Shown here: piece by piece, positions 43,930-57,010 of the stretch
How the letters are laid out: every line of letters begins with the position of its first letter
Position numbering within the stretch: the first letter of the stretch is position 1
Assembly: GCA_037957365.1 (NCBI GenBank)
Contig: JARHVA010001738.1
Coordinates: 1,932,001-1,996,000, forward strand
Direction: 5' to 3'
DNA length: 64,000 bases
Source of the DNA: Torreya grandis
Taxonomy: Eukaryota > Streptophyta > Pinopsida > Cupressales > Taxaceae
Made by a program: the position numbers and the translations under genes
The notes under the pieces: generated by a model
Databases searched by the model: none
What the model saw: only the letters and a program-made list of their open reading frames with translations
What the model was told of the DNA's origin: nothing

Positions 43930-46690
43930 CGTTCACCATTTTGGCCCACATAAAAAGAAACTACTTGGTTTAATTAAATGATCAGGGTCCTAATGTTGAG
44001 TGGATCAGGTGGATTAAAAAGATGCTCAAAATTACGAGTGGAGGGATTTAAGCACGTTTTCATGGTGCTAGAAATTTGCAAGAACATGTTTAGAAAGAGC
44101 CTAAGTTTACACTTTTCAAATTTTGGACAAGTGTATCATTTTGAATTCCTTCGAAGGAAGTGTTCCACATAAAGCCCATAATAGAAGTAGAAAGATTAAT
44201 TATTTTATTAGTTTTATTCCACCTTATCTAGCTAAGTGTTTTAATTCTTTTGGGAGATTTATTTTAGGCTTTTTAGCTAAGTATCATAAATTGTATTAGA
44301 CATTTTGTTTAAAATAGTTCTCATGAAGGGTATTTTATTTAAATAAGGTCCTAGATAGAACTTATGAAGGTTATATTTTAGATAAAATGGTCCAAAATAC
44401 TTTTCCCAAAGGATCATTATTTGACAAAATGATCCAAAAGTGAAAGCTCGAAGGATATTTCTACAACAAAGTGCCCTATATAATTTTATCAAAGGGTTAT
44501 TTCTTAGGAAAATGGTCTTTTTCAAAATTCTTAAAGGGAACTTTTTCAAGCAAAGTGTCTGAGACACTTTTTTTGAAGTGTAATTTTCTTTGCCAGAGGG
44601 TTCAATGCAAAATTTTTGAAGGATACTTTTATTTGGGAAAGTGGACATTTTCAAAAGTTCTGAAGGGTATTTCCAAAGGGCAATGACTATTTCAAAAAGG
44701 TAGAAGGGCCATTCTAAGGACACAATTTCTTTGAAAAAATTATCCAAGACAATTTTACTAAAGGTATATTTTTTTCATAGCTTTTATTCGAAGGCATAAA
44801 ATTGAGGATAATTTATTTCAAACTTTTTGTCCGAGACAGAGATCCTGAAGATATGAATTATTTCAAACATTTTTTCCACAAGAATTATTCAAGGCAAAGA
44901 TAAGTAAAACTTTTTACTTTAGAGAAACTGGTTGAGACACAAAGCCCAAAAAAATTTCCTAACAATAAAAGGTTTGAAGGAAATAGCTTGTGGAATTTAT
45001 GATCTAGATAATTGTGAAAACATCAATTTTAGGTTATAAGAAATAACTATTTGCATTCAAAAATCATCAAAAGGGTTCCTAGCTTAGCACAGGCTTGACA
45101 AATGTCCAAATATTAGGTACCTATATCACATCTAATGATGAGTAGGTAAAGATAGGATAATGGGCCTAGATCAGATCAATGGCTCATGTTCAATTGTGGA
45201 TCAAGATCAATGGCATGTGAACAAGTCATAAATTTAGCAAACCCTGTGTGTAGAGGTATGATTGACAAGTCCCAGAAGTGCATGGGTCCTGGCAGAGAAT
45301 ATACAAATCATGTTCAATCACATCAAGAAGATAAATAGAGTAAGATGAGTCAAGAGGTAAAGATCTAAGTCATTTATTTATGGCTAATTAAACCAAGGAG
45401 ATATTAAATGACTTAGACAGAGGTTGAAAGGGTAGTTCTCAACAAAGACAAGTCCAAGCATTAATGGATCTAAGCTCAAGCATGATCTAGTTTGGGCTAG
45501 GAGTAGATATTTTAGGATTAAATAATGCCATTAAGAACCTATAGAGGTAGATATGTAAACCCCAGTAGGTGATCCCTAGGATCAACTACATGAAAGTGAC
45601 CTCTTTCTCCACTATGCACACCATGACAACTAGTTAGAAGTAATTTGTAATAAGACATGATTATAAATAATGGATCCAAGTGTTGTAACTTCATGAATAC
45701 CTATACCTATTTGGAAATAACTTGATCCCACTATTGTAGCCACCATGGATTAATACTAGGAGAACAATGTAATGATGTAAAGGACTAAAGTGACCTAGAT
45801 TAATCAGGAAGGGTTTGAGTGAGCTTGATTTATGAAGGTAGTTATAGCAACTTTTCAAATGGTTTGAGATTATTTGAATCCCCTTTTTAGTACCAAAAAT
45901 CCCTCTTTCCTACTTTTTTCTATAAATATAGATTTCAAGCTATTATTTTTCATCTTTCTCTTAGGCATGACTATACTCTACCAAGACTAACCCTTTTAAC
46001 CTCTTAAGATAAATAAGATGACTATTTTTAGATATGAGACTAGTGTGTTCATGTCAGTCTAATTTGTCTAAGTGGCAAATCCTTCTCCCTTTCCAATTCA
46101 TGATCTCACCTAGCTGGTAGATTGCTTGGTTATGCATGTTATGTTTAGTGTTTGATGTTATTTATCTAAAGCCAATAGTGGACATATTGAATGGATTAGT
46201 GCCTTGAATTAGGCCTCTCCATCACCTACCTTATGTTTTCTCACTTGATTAACCTCTACATGAAATGTTGATGCATGATAGGTATTTGGAGTCATATATC
46301 CAATTATTTATTTCCATCTCACTAGTGATTTATAGGCTTAAGTATGAGCAAATGAGAAATCTTCGTGGTACATCACCACCCTTTAGAATATGTTTTACCT
46401 TATGCAAAATTCTTGATGCTTTTCACCCCAACCATTATTAGATTTATAAGTAAAGGTCTAAATCATAAAATTTGAGGAGCTAGCCTCATAAAAAATACTA
46501 GAGGTCGGGTCTAGTTATAGGCATCCCATAGCCTCAGACCATTCCCATGTTAGTCTAGGTATAGGTTAGAGTTGAACAAATCTAACCTTTATTAGGGTGC
46601 TATCTGGATAGCTTATATGTATTTAATTATAAATATTCTTTTAACCCTATTGTGAAACCCACCCATGAATATGACATATTAATCATATTT
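43930..46690 (-). repeat. Right-arm LTR of the palindrome
   Basis: Reverse-complement partner of the left-arm LTR, with its terminus at 43930 (AACG where the left arm has AACA). Frames at 43978-44172, 44277-44747 and 44471-44686 fall in the 'aaagggcca/ccctttgg' part of this LTR and overlap on opposite strands. They are not credible genes. Confidence 0.7.
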
Positions 46691-47500
46691 AATCTCAAAG
46701 AGTTTTGTGAAAGTTTGTTTGAGAAGAAGTGACATGTTGAAGAACTTGTATTGGGTATAGAGGAGTTTCTCAATTATTGAATAATTCATCATTGGGAGTT
46801 TTTTACCTCTGAGAGGGTTGTGCACATTAAATATTTTCACAATGGTTATTTGATTTACATGCTTCATTTATTATTTTTTGTTTATCAAATTAGCTCTAGA
46901 TCTTATCTTGTAGATGTAAATTTTGTCATTGTATAGAGCCTGTGGGGTGGAATAGATTGGTAGGTAAGTGGTGAATTATATTAGAATTAATTTCAAGTTT
47001 TTTTAGACTATAGAGGAGTTTTAAGACCTATGTTATGACTTAATACCTCAATAAATTTTCAAATAAATATTTTCAATCATCTTATAGCCTGGTTGTTGCT
47101 AGAAGAGTTCAGATATTGTATATAAATCTTCTTGAAGCATATGTAGAGCTAGAGAAGGATTCTTAAATCACTTATTTTTTATCTTCTAAGTGAGGTGCCA
47201 TTATGTAGCCTAAGAAGTTTGAAAAAAATCATTTCTTAGTTAAAATCCAATTTTGAAGCTTCTTATAACTTTAGTGGGCAAAGTTAGGGTGATTGACAAA
47301 TTTATAAAGGCTCTGGTGGCATCTTCTAAGTTATGTTATTTTTTATTCAGCCACCTGGGCTCTATAGTATAGTTTTGGTAATTTAAAATTTTGAATTCTT
47401 TATCAAAAATTAAATTTTGAAGTTCTATTTTTCCATGTTTCAAGCTTTCAGGAAGGTTGAAAATTTTTGGAGGTGTTTGGTGCCCTGTATCATTTTTTGT
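46691..47500 (-). other. Unidentified minus-strand protein-like stretch
   Basis: Minus-strand translation shows fragments such as KHGKIELQNLIFDKEFKILN, IEPRWLNKK, FINLSITLTLPTKVIRSFKI, PSLALHMLQEDLYTISELF and a 62-codon open piece at 46679-46867. Residue usage looks more protein-like than the surroundings, but stops are frequent and no family is recognised. It adjoins the right end of the palindrome and may be part of the insertion target. Confidence 0.3.
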
Positions 47501-48530
47501 GATAATTAATACTAAAAATATACCATTACCATATACAACTACATGTATGAAATTTGGCTGATATAGATTATAAAAATATTTAAAAAATATAATTATTTAT
47601 TAAATATTATTTTTCCATCCCTAAGCCATACTTTACGAAATAACTAGTTACCTAAAATTAAATTTTTTTATTAAATTTTACTTTAAAAAAATTACATACA
47701 CATTACACACACACATAATATAAAAATCAGATATGACAATGTTCAAATATATATTAGTGCATGCATATTCTTAACTAGGCTCCTGAAGGGTTGGTGGCTT
47801 TCTTTTTAATAAAAAATTGTAACTAAGGAGGTTCAAAGTTCAAAATCCCCTAAAATAAATATTTTTTGACTTGGTCAAATCATTTTTTAAAATTTAATTT
47901 AAACTAAATTATTATTTTTGGTTTTCATGTTAACTTTTCACATGTTTAAAACCCTAGTTGACCTGTCAAACTTGTTTCAACTTTCAACCTAGTGAATGTT
48001 TTGATTAGCATAGTCATGTAACGAGTTGATCCTTAAGTTTTGACACTTTACAAACACATATAGAGGTCTATTTTTTTTTTTTTTTTGAACCTCTTATTAT
48101 AGTTTTTATATATTTTTTATAATAGTGTCTAGGTGGTTATTTTGAGTGCAACTCTTTCGACACCTAGTTTAGTACAATTCTCATTCAATTTTTTTCATTA
48201 TTTAACATATAAATTATGTAACAAATTAAAGTTGTAAATGTTATTAAATTCATTTTGGAAGTTTTTAAAAAGACTAATTTATTACATTATTCTTATATTA
48301 GTGTTTTTATACTACACTTGTGACACCCTATTTTATCACAATCTTTCACAATTTTCTTGATTTGTCTAGCATTAAATTGAAAAATTATTATGTGTTTTGA
48401 CGTTAAATTTATTTTAATATCAAATTAAGTTAGAATTCAAACTAAAATCTTTCATTTTATGACTTTGTTTATTATCTTTTTTAAAGAGAAGATGTGGATT
48501 TACCTTATTTTTCCTTAGCTAAGTCTCAAA
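47501..48530. other. Gene-free AT-rich stretch
   Basis: No supported gene. A T-rich homopolymer run lies near 48071-48087. TGTGACACCCTATTTTATC near 48319 could be an LTR start, but no partner copy was found. Confidence 0.35.
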
Positions 48531-48534
48531 TGCT

Positions 48535-49330
48535 TAATGGAAATAACTATAATATATGTAAAATTTTTGTTAAGATTGAATTTATGGCTTGGTAGTTATG
48601 GAATATTGTTTTTAGGACTGAGAAATCCCTTTCTAGATGACATGTGAGCCCTGGACTTACTAATGCATTTAGATATAAATCGTAGGAAGCTATGTCCATT
48701 ATCTTGCAGAGTGTTAAGGATGAATTCCTTATCCACATTAGTAATAAAGAGTCTCCTAGTGATGATTGAAAACTAATTGAATACATGGATGAGGGCACTC
48801 ACCTATATAACATTATTAAGTTAATCCTTGAATTTATAATAATACTTATGAAAGGTGATGAGAATGTTGTGATTTATTTTTCTAAAATTAAAAACATTAA
48901 AGCTTAGTTAGATAGATGTTAGTGATTAGGTTTACAAGATACTTTATTCCATGTGTTAGTCAATAAAATATCTATAAGAAAGCATATAGACAATAAAACG
49001 TCAATCCCACTCCCTCATGGGGTGTTGTAACTGAATTTTAAGAGCTATTTAAATAAAGAATACTATTAAACCTTATAAATAACATCCCTTCTTCCAAAAT
49101 CAGAAAAAAAATGTTTTTTCCCTAGATTTAGTGCTCCAAATATTTGTCAATGATGATTAGAATGATCTTCCATCACTTCCTAGTGTACTAATGTCTTAGG
49201 TTCACAAGATTTATTTGATTTATTCAAATAGGTGAATCTTTTCTATATAAATTTATGCATAGCAAGTTTATATATATGAAGCTTAAAAATGGTGGTCTTG
49301 GCTCACTTATTTATATATTTTCAATATTGT
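48535..49330 (+). pseudogene. Ty1/copia-like gag remnant
   Basis: A single plus-strand frame with stops reads LNGNNYNICKIFVKIEFMAW, LWNIVFRTEKSLSR, EAMSIILQSVKDEFLIHISN, LILEFIIILMKGDENVVIYF and SKIKNIKA. This follows the UBN2 gag pattern of plant copia elements ('LNGxNYxxWxxxMKxxLxxxxLWxxV...A...I...LxxxYxxxxMxxxxxVxxyxxxxxxi'). No copia protease, integrase or RT was found after it, so the element is truncated or replaced. The frame on the other strand at 48547-48798 is a shadow. Confidence 0.65.
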
Positions 49331-51170
49331 TCAAAATCAACCATGACTATCCATCTTGAGATCAATATATGTGGTTATGGATCAATTCAATTTTTTAGGT
49401 ACAAGCCATAAATATTCCCATTAATATTTAGAAGAATGGGGCATTAATAAGGTTGGGAGATTTTATTCTTGATATTTATTCTATTAATGTCCTATGGATG
49501 CCACCCTACTGATGATGTCATAGGATGATGTAGATTTGAATAATGAAATTCCAATAAATAGATTTTCAATAACTTCCATGGAATTTTCACTTAGGCTCTT
49601 GATTTGGTTTATTTTTATTAAGTGACTTTGATTATTTTATACAAATATTTATAAATTTGTCACACACTTTAATCAGCCTAGTTGGAAATGTCATTTTACT
49701 AAGCCATAATTTGAATGGAGTATAATCAGAATAAGGTGTTAGTTGCATAGGGAATAATACCCTAGTTAGGGCATTATGGATGTAAAATAACACATGCACA
49801 TAACATGTGCCACTGAATTAGAATAATTTAGTGGTCTAGAGCATCATTTTACATGGTCTAAATTTGAGTTGAGGTCATTTGAAAAAATAAAATAGTCACA
49901 TAAAATGCATTACCCCATTCAGGGATATATTAGCCTAAATTGGCACATGTACATGATAAAATTGAACAATTTAGCATATTTTAGTGATTTTCGCCCATAT
50001 TGTCATTATCATAGAATTTTTATTAGATTAAAAATTCAACACAATAGTGATAGGAATTGGATGTATACATTTTTATCCTATTTTATAAGGCATGTAAAAA
50101 CATTTGATCGAAGTGATGTCTATTCAAAGAATGAAGAGGGCACTATAATCAAAATAAATAAATTTAGTTCCTATTTTCTATTATTAAAATTAGTATGAAT
50201 TACAAATAAACAAGTTTACAAAATGCCCCAGACATTGTTTAGGTAGCCCATGATTCCCTCTCAAGGGGTGAAAAAAATTAAAAATATTTGATGAGTAGGA
50301 CCTAGATCAGAGGAAATCTATTCTTTTTAATTTAATAAGAGGAGGTTGAAAAATGGATCAATTATAAGAAACCAAAAATAAAAATAGATAAACAGGGTTA
50401 AAATAGTAGCCCAAGAAAGATAAAGTGATGCAACTATAGGCTTAGGGGTTGAAAATTTTGAAAATTTTACTATATTTTGACTCCTGGGGTAAATATAGTT
50501 ATTTTTTCACCTTAGCTATAGTAAATTCTAAGCTCTGTTATTTGAATGTGAGTTAACTAAGAATAATGGCCAATATCCCACACCACTGACATCTTGTAGA
50601 GTGGAGCATTGATAATTAGTTTTGGTTTTTTAAATTTATCATTTAATGCATTTATTTCATGTAGGATGTGGTAGTTAGGGTGATCCCACCATTTTCTCAA
50701 TTTGGAAAATGGTAAGTTTGCCCATGAAAATGGTGAGAATACCATGAGATCAACAATCTCACCAATAATTTGGTGGGATCATGTGTCAAAATGATGAGAT
50801 CACGAAAGAAAGGGTGAAATCAAAATTTTTAATGAATTTTGCCTTATCAAATGATTACTTCTCCAATATTAATGGGAATGACTTATAAATCAACAAGGTC
50901 CCTACAGAACATCAAGAATGTCTTGCTAAATGGTGGTATCACCAAAATAATGGAAAAAATTCTAAAAGATATAACAGGGACCATAGGAGATTAGTCTAGG
51001 TCCAAAATTAGAAGAAGAGGGATAGAGTCACATAGAGGACTATTTTAGGCTTCAAAATTAGAAGAATATGATAGGAAAATAATTGTCATGAATCCTTATA
51101 CTTGATTTATAGGAGCAAGTTGTTATCATGTCATGATAATGGCACTCTAAAGTACCAATATGATAAGGGC
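49331..51170. other. Gene-free DNA before the second PMD gene
   Basis: A 97-codon frame at 49905-50198 has no recognisable motif. Around 50.7-51.07 kb short phrases such as 'atgg-gagatca' and 'caaaattagaagaa' recur (for example 51002 and 51053), suggesting small local duplications. The stretch probably includes the 5' non-coding part of the PMD gene. Confidence 0.35.
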
Positions 51171-51172
51171 TG

Positions 51173-53235
51173 ATGATGGATGATCTCATGGACGTCCTCA
51201 TATTAGTGGGCCTTTATCACCTAGTATGCTTACCAATAATCCACATAAATAGATCCTATTATTTAGCATTGGTAGAGAGCTCATATTTTGAGACTTCCAC
51301 CTTTTATTTATTGATTAGGGAGGTGATGGTGACACTAGAGGATGTTCATCAAATTTTATAGGTACCTATGCGGGGACCTAGGATTAAGTGAATGGAGGAT
51401 GAATGGTAGGCCATACTAGATGTTTTGCTTAGTGTAGTGGATCAAGAGATTATAAATGTAGATGCACTAGAGGAGTTATATTGGCCTTTAGAGGGTAGAG
51501 TAGGATATGGGATTGTCCCCCTCAAGGTATTTATTTTGATATCTATTATCATTATCCTTCTATTTCCTAACAAGAGTGGGTGATATTTTCCCATGGGTTT
51601 GTTCAACATGGTACAAAAGATGTCTGATCAAATGACATCATTTATATGGGGACCCATCATGATAAAACACCTATAAAAGGATATTTACATGAATACATAT
51701 CATAGAGGGAAAAACATAATCTATAACACATTACTACAGGTATGGTCCTAGGAGCACATGTCCATTACATGGTTAGCGGGGCCTAAATATTACAGGGGAC
51801 TAGAGGATCTTGTGGATTGGGGATGGTACTCAATAGGACTAGGGATGTAGGGAAATTTGCTAGATCTACCCTATTATAGGTTAGTGATTGATGAGATGGA
51901 GGATGAAGATTTTATTTAGCATCCCTACTTGGGGACATAGTTTGCATGGGTGGAGGATTTATTTCTAATCAGGTACATGATCATTCCATGTTACATTATA
52001 AGGAAACATGATTAGTGATAGAGAGATATAGGATATATCATGTCTAGTAGTAGTTTTATATGTAGTAAGATGTCTTAGAGGGCCCACATGACTAGGGAGA
52101 TAAGGGAGTGGGGATTACCAATGCCCAAGGTAGAGTCAATTATAAATTATGATAGGGTAGTTCATCTAATATTGGATTATGTTGGAGGGGTGTTGGGTGT
52201 AGGTGTGAATGATGCATATTATGCATGGTGGATAGGAGTGTAACCCATATGATTGACTAGGATATTACCCCAATAGTCAATATTATAACAAAAATGGGTT
52301 TAGATAAAGAGAGATTAGGGATAAGCCCCAACATAATAACAATGTCAGTTACTACTATAACTGACTATTCCATATGCCATTCCATTATAGGTAGTCTAGC
52401 TACAAGGATAGTAAGATCCTACATAGTATGTAGAGATGGTCTAACTAGATGGATAGGGGATGCCCCAAGTGGTCACAGGATAGGTTCAAGAGAGGTAGAA
52501 TCCTCTAAGATAGGTATATGGATAGGGATAAAGATAGGATTAAGATTAGGAGGGGTAGGACCCTCATATATAGGGAGGTATATAGAGGACCAAACATTGA
52601 TTGATAAGAATCATAGGGAAATTTTTACATGCCTCTCATAAATAGTAGGGCTATAGTGCATGATGAAGAGGCTACAAACATAGTTTGCTACTACATAGGG
52701 AGATACCACTAGGCTATAGGGTTTTATTACAGTCAAGGATGTATAAATTATAGGTCTTAGGGAACATGTGGCACAACTAACAAGGGTTTTAGCTTAGTTA
52801 GTCTCACAAAACATGAATTTTATTATAGTGGTTGGTGAGAGAGAATTCACTCAGATGGAGGTTCAGAGGCTAACATAAAAGAGGGATGAGGTGCATAACA
52901 TTAGGATATATAAAGGAGTAGGTTTAATGATATCTTTATGTAATGTGATTAAGGTCAAGGATGATGCCTTACATGTGAAGGATGATGTCCTAAATGACAA
53001 GGATGAGATAGCCTAGTAGAGGCAAGTGTATGAGGTGGTGGTTTCTATGGATAAAAAAGTGGCCTCTTATAGGGAGTATATAAGGTTGTAGTGGACTATA
53101 CATACCTCTACTTCTAGACATAGGATAGATTTAGAGTGGTTGATGATGTAGCCAGTTGCCCAAAAAGTTGTCATGGGGCATCCACCACCACATCCATTAG
53201 TAATGACTACATCTAGGATAGGTGAGAGTTTCTAG
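51173..53235 (+). pseudogene. Plant mobile domain (PMD) gene, broken
   Basis: One plus-strand frame runs about 360 codons from the ATG at 51173 with about 15-20 stops. The start LVGLYHLVCLPIIHINRSYY, LALVESSYFETSTFYLLI, REVMVTLEDVHQIL is the PMD opening. ELYWPLEGRVGYGIV, SFIWGPIMIKHL, WYSIGLGM, YYRLVIDEMEDEDF, FLIRYMIIPCYIIR and YDRVVHLILDYVGG continue the core. After a frame change, 52294-52641 and then 52800-53235 give a coiled-coil tail (KVKDDALHVKDDVLNDKDEI, VVSMDKKVASYREYIRL). Length and order fit a PMD protein of about 650 residues. PMD proteins occur both as host genes and inside plant transposons. Here it is a pseudogene in transposon-rich DNA, so a mobile origin is likely but not shown. 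Confidence 0.82.
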
Positions 53236-53300
53236 TAGGGAGTCCTCCTAAGGATGAGCATGATGAGAGATGATTGTGCTACGTCTCCTTTTTTTGTACT

Positions 53301-53634
<334 letters not shown>

Positions 53635-53639
53635 TCATG

Positions 53640-54115
53640 ATGTATAGAAAGATGCTTTTGAGATATATATATGACATACATTTTTGGCTTATTACTACTT
53701 ATACATAGACTATTAATATTCTTTGATTGTTACATGCTATGTTTATTGATATTGCTCTTGTTAAGATATGTTTTGATATGTTAGTTTTAGGAGATGCACA
53801 TCCTTAGTTATCATATGGATGTTGATGTATTTGTTATACTTCATGTATGACTAGATTATAGAATATAATTTAGGAGATGCATATCCCAATCTGTTCATAG
53901 AAATAGTCAATTAAACTCATAGCGTATGTCAAGAGATGAACATATTTCATAGAGTCTCATGTTAGGTATGGTGTATTTAGAAATGATATTCAGAGCTTGA
54001 TTGAGTTTTGAATTTGGAGCACTTGGTGTTTACTATAAAAAATTTGAAATTATGCATCATAAATATGAGTAAATTACAATAACATTATATTTCTATTTAT
54101 AATTGGCTAGTTCAA
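53640..54115. other. 3' flank of the PMD gene
   Basis: No gene. The phrase 'tttaggagatgcacatc' recurs (about 53785 and 53868). The stretch ends where chromovirus-like RT sequence starts without its own gag or protease. Confidence 0.4.
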
Positions 54116-56712
54116 AGGTGAAAATTTATAAGTAAGGATAATGATAAAAACTACCATCAAGAACAAGTTTCCACTACCTTAAATAGATGATATTTTTAAT
54201 TAGATGCGAGGACAAATGGTATTTTCTAAGATTGATCTTAGAGATGGATAAATGGTCTTTTCCAAAATAACATTTAAAAATTTCTATGGGCATTATGAGT
54301 TTATAGTGTTTCTGCACCTACAACATTCACGAATCTCATGAACAATGTATTTAGAGATTACTTAAATCATTTTGTTTTAGTCTTTTTAGATGACATTCTC
54401 ATTTATTCCAAGGATGAATATGAGCATCTTCAACATTCATAGCTAGTTTTGTAATGTCTATGAAAGCACAAGCTATGTGAAATTTTTTCCAAGTGTGCAT
54501 TTTTACAAATAAATATAATATCTGGGACATATTATCCTAACAAATTACATTTTTGTTGATTTAGCTAAGATAAAATCCATTATGGAGTGGCCATCACCAA
54601 GAAATATTAATGAGGTAAGGATTTTCACATGATTAATAGGCTATTATAAGAAATTCATTTCAATTTTTTTTGAGATAACTAATCTAATTACCTCTCTATA
54701 GTGTAAGAATAAAAGTTGTATATGGTCAAAAAATTGTGAAGTAGATTCTCAAGAATTGAAAATAAGGTTTACTTAGGCACTAGTGTTAAGATTTTTTGAT
54801 CCCAATGGTTAATTTTAAGTGATTATAGATACATTTGGAGATGGAATAGGAGGATTCCTTATGTAATATGGTGCAATATTAGCTTATGAGTCAAGGAAGC
54901 TAAAGCCTTATGAAGTGAATTACACCCCTCATGATATTGAACTTACAAAAATTATCCATGCTTTGAAATTTTAGAGACATTATTTATTGGGAAAACCATT
55001 TTATATCAAGACTAATAATTTTAGAATCAAATACAATTTCACCCAACCAAATTTGAATGCTCATCAAAGGCACTAGTTAGAGTTTTTGTCTGACTATGAA
55101 TTTGATATTAGTTGCATCAAAGTCAAGGAGAATAAATTAATTGATGCCTTGAGTCATATAAGGTACATAGAAGTTGTGTCTATTATCAAGATTACTTTCA
55201 GAGATCATGTGATTAATTTCTCACTAAGAGATAAATTCTATGATTAGGTCAGGAAATTTTTGTTTGAAAATTTTCAAAATCATACATATAGAGGATATAA
55301 ATCTGAGAGTGATGGTCTTTTGTGATATAATTAAAGGATGTATGTGCTAGATCAGGATAATTTAAGGAGAATTATACTTAAGGAATTGTAAAATTGCCCA
55401 TATTCAAGACATATATGTATAAAAAATATTATTGTAGAGATTAGACTACTTTATTTTTGGAAAGGAATCAAGAAAGATGCAATGGAATTTGTGTCATGTT
55501 ATCTAGAATGTTAGTAAATAAAATTTGAATATGTGCATCCAATTGGATTTTTATATCCACATGACATACCAAAGTGGAAATGTTAGGTGATCAATATGGA
55601 ATTTATCCAAGGATTACCATTATCATGAAAGAGACACAACATGATCTTGGTTGTAGTTGACAAACTAATAAAAGTAGGACATTTTATCCTAGGCAATTTG
55701 ATAGATGATAAAACAACTATTGTGAAGAGATTCATAAATTAAGTTTATTTATTGGATGGTTTTATAGAGAAGATCATATCGGATCATGATCTAAGAATGA
55801 CTTTTAGATTTTTTTTAACTCTAAATTCAGCTTTGGGTATGCAACTAAACTTTAGTATTGCATATCATCCATAGACTGGTGATAAAATTGAATGAGTTAA
55901 TCAAGTTTTAGAGGATTTTATTAATATGTATTTAATGGATAAGTAATATAAATGGGAATAAAACCTTCCATTTGTTGATTTTACATTAAAAAACTATTAC
56001 CAATCTACCTTGAAGATGGTACTATTAGAAGCACTTAACTAGAGAACGTACAGGTCACTAATCAATTGGGACATGTTTGAAGATAGGTTAGTATTTGGAC
56101 CTGAGATGTTTTTAAAAATGGAGGATCAAGTTAGAATAATCATGTAGAGATTGGTCCAAGCTAATGATAAGCATAAGATCTAAGCTGATCTAAAGAGAAG
56201 CTAGGTAGTTTTTAGTAGGTGGTAAATTATTCTTGCATGTTAAGCTGTAAAAGAGCTGGATGAAAATTCAAGAAGTCAACCAAAATTTTATGGAGACATG
56301 TGGGACCCTTCAAGGTTTTGGAAGTGGTCAATCATATAGTGTATAAGATTACATTGACACCATCCCTATCTTTATTACATAATGTCTTCCATGTATCTTA
56401 TCTTAAAAAGTATATAGATGATCCTTTGCATGTGTTGGATTGGAATACTTTGCAGGTTCTAGATCCTTAGGACAATTGGAGTAATTGACACTCACAATTT
56501 TTTTTTTCATAATAGAGAAGTGTCACAGTGAAAAGTCTTGTGGGACTAATAATTTGAGGATAATACTACTTAAGAGGACTATGATGAGTTCTATAGGCTA
56601 TTTCCATATTTGTTTTCTTTATTTGATGCTAGACACTATTTCTTTTAGGTTAAAGTCAATTTATTATTCAAAAATATTATTTGAATAAGTTTCATCAGGA
56701 TGATGACCAAAT
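54116..56712 (+). pseudogene. Chromovirus-like Ty3/gypsy pol, 5' truncated
   Basis: [33 protein letters not shown] and the catalytic [16 protein letters not shown] (GATGAC at 54389-54394, intact). After 'KIKSIMEWPSPRNINEV' come RNase H blocks (DTFGDGIGGFLM, AYESRKLKPYEVNYTPHDIE, HALKF-stop-RHYLLGKPF, FTQPNLNAHQRH). The integrase has VVDKLIKVGHFI, IISDHDLRMTFRFF, GMQLNFSIAYHP and VNQVLEDFI, with the first two catalytic aspartates and the glutamate visible. Near 56.5-56.65 kb WEDYDEFYRLFPYLF resembles the end of a chromodomain. This order is typical of Tekay/Del-like chromoviruses. Gag and protease are missing; upstream DNA is the PMD gene. Confidence 0.83.
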
Positions 56713-56726
56713 TTAAGGGGGAAAGA
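56713..56726 (+). other. Polypurine tract
   Basis: TTAAGGGGGAAAGA directly precedes TGTTACATCCTGATT, a typical Ty3 3' LTR start, about 30 bp after the last pol codons. Confidence 0.8.
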
Positions 56727-57010
56727 TGTTACATCCTGATTCTCTCACTAAGCTGATTTCTCTAATTATCCATGAATTTATATGGTTGTTAAAATGATTT
56801 GTTAAATTTTAACTAAGTTTTAAATCATATGTTGTTATGGGACAAATGTATGTTGCTTAGATTTCATGATTATGATTTAACTAATTATGAATTCAGTACA
56901 TAATGATTATGTTATATTTGTTGTTATAGCATTATTTTATGATATATGTATCATGAAGTATTTGACTAACTACCTTCTCGTCATGATTTAGATGCAGGAG
57001 AGTTCATCCC
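56727..57010 (+). repeat. Start of the chromovirus 3' LTR (end unknown)
   Basis: The LTR begins TGTTACATCCTGATTCTC at 56727. No second copy exists in the window, so the right end cannot be set. The end given here is only nominal. Confidence 0.55.

Larger units (their letters stand above)
38396..46690. mobile_element. Giant retrotransposon palindrome (inverted LTRs, ~4.1 kb arms)
   Basis: The sequence from about 38540 to 42612 is repeated as its reverse complement from 42623 to about 46690. Paired landmarks share the same midpoint: 42601-42612 with 42623-42634, PBS-like 41311-41328 with 43906-43925, about 39.58-39.66 with 45.58-45.66 kb, and 38.61-38.64 with 46.58-46.61 kb. The arms meet with a spacer of about 10 bp at 42613-42622. 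Each arm has a long LTR, then a primer-site-like sequence, then 1.3 kb of interior. An 80 bp sample near 39.6/45.6 kb is about 90% identical by eye; other parts are less so. No reverse transcriptase or integrase is present. About 150 bp at the left edge (38396-38540) has no clear partner on the right. Confidence 0.88.

Noticed and set aside
44277..44747. 156-codon minus-strand frame, the longest outside microsatellites
   Set aside because: It lies in the repetitive end of the palindrome LTR, overlaps another frame on the opposite strand and has no motif. The matching part of the other arm is not open.
49905..50198. 97-codon frame starting MHYPIQGY
   Set aside because: No recognisable domain, no repeat context and no sign of coding constraint. 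It is left as gene-free DNA.
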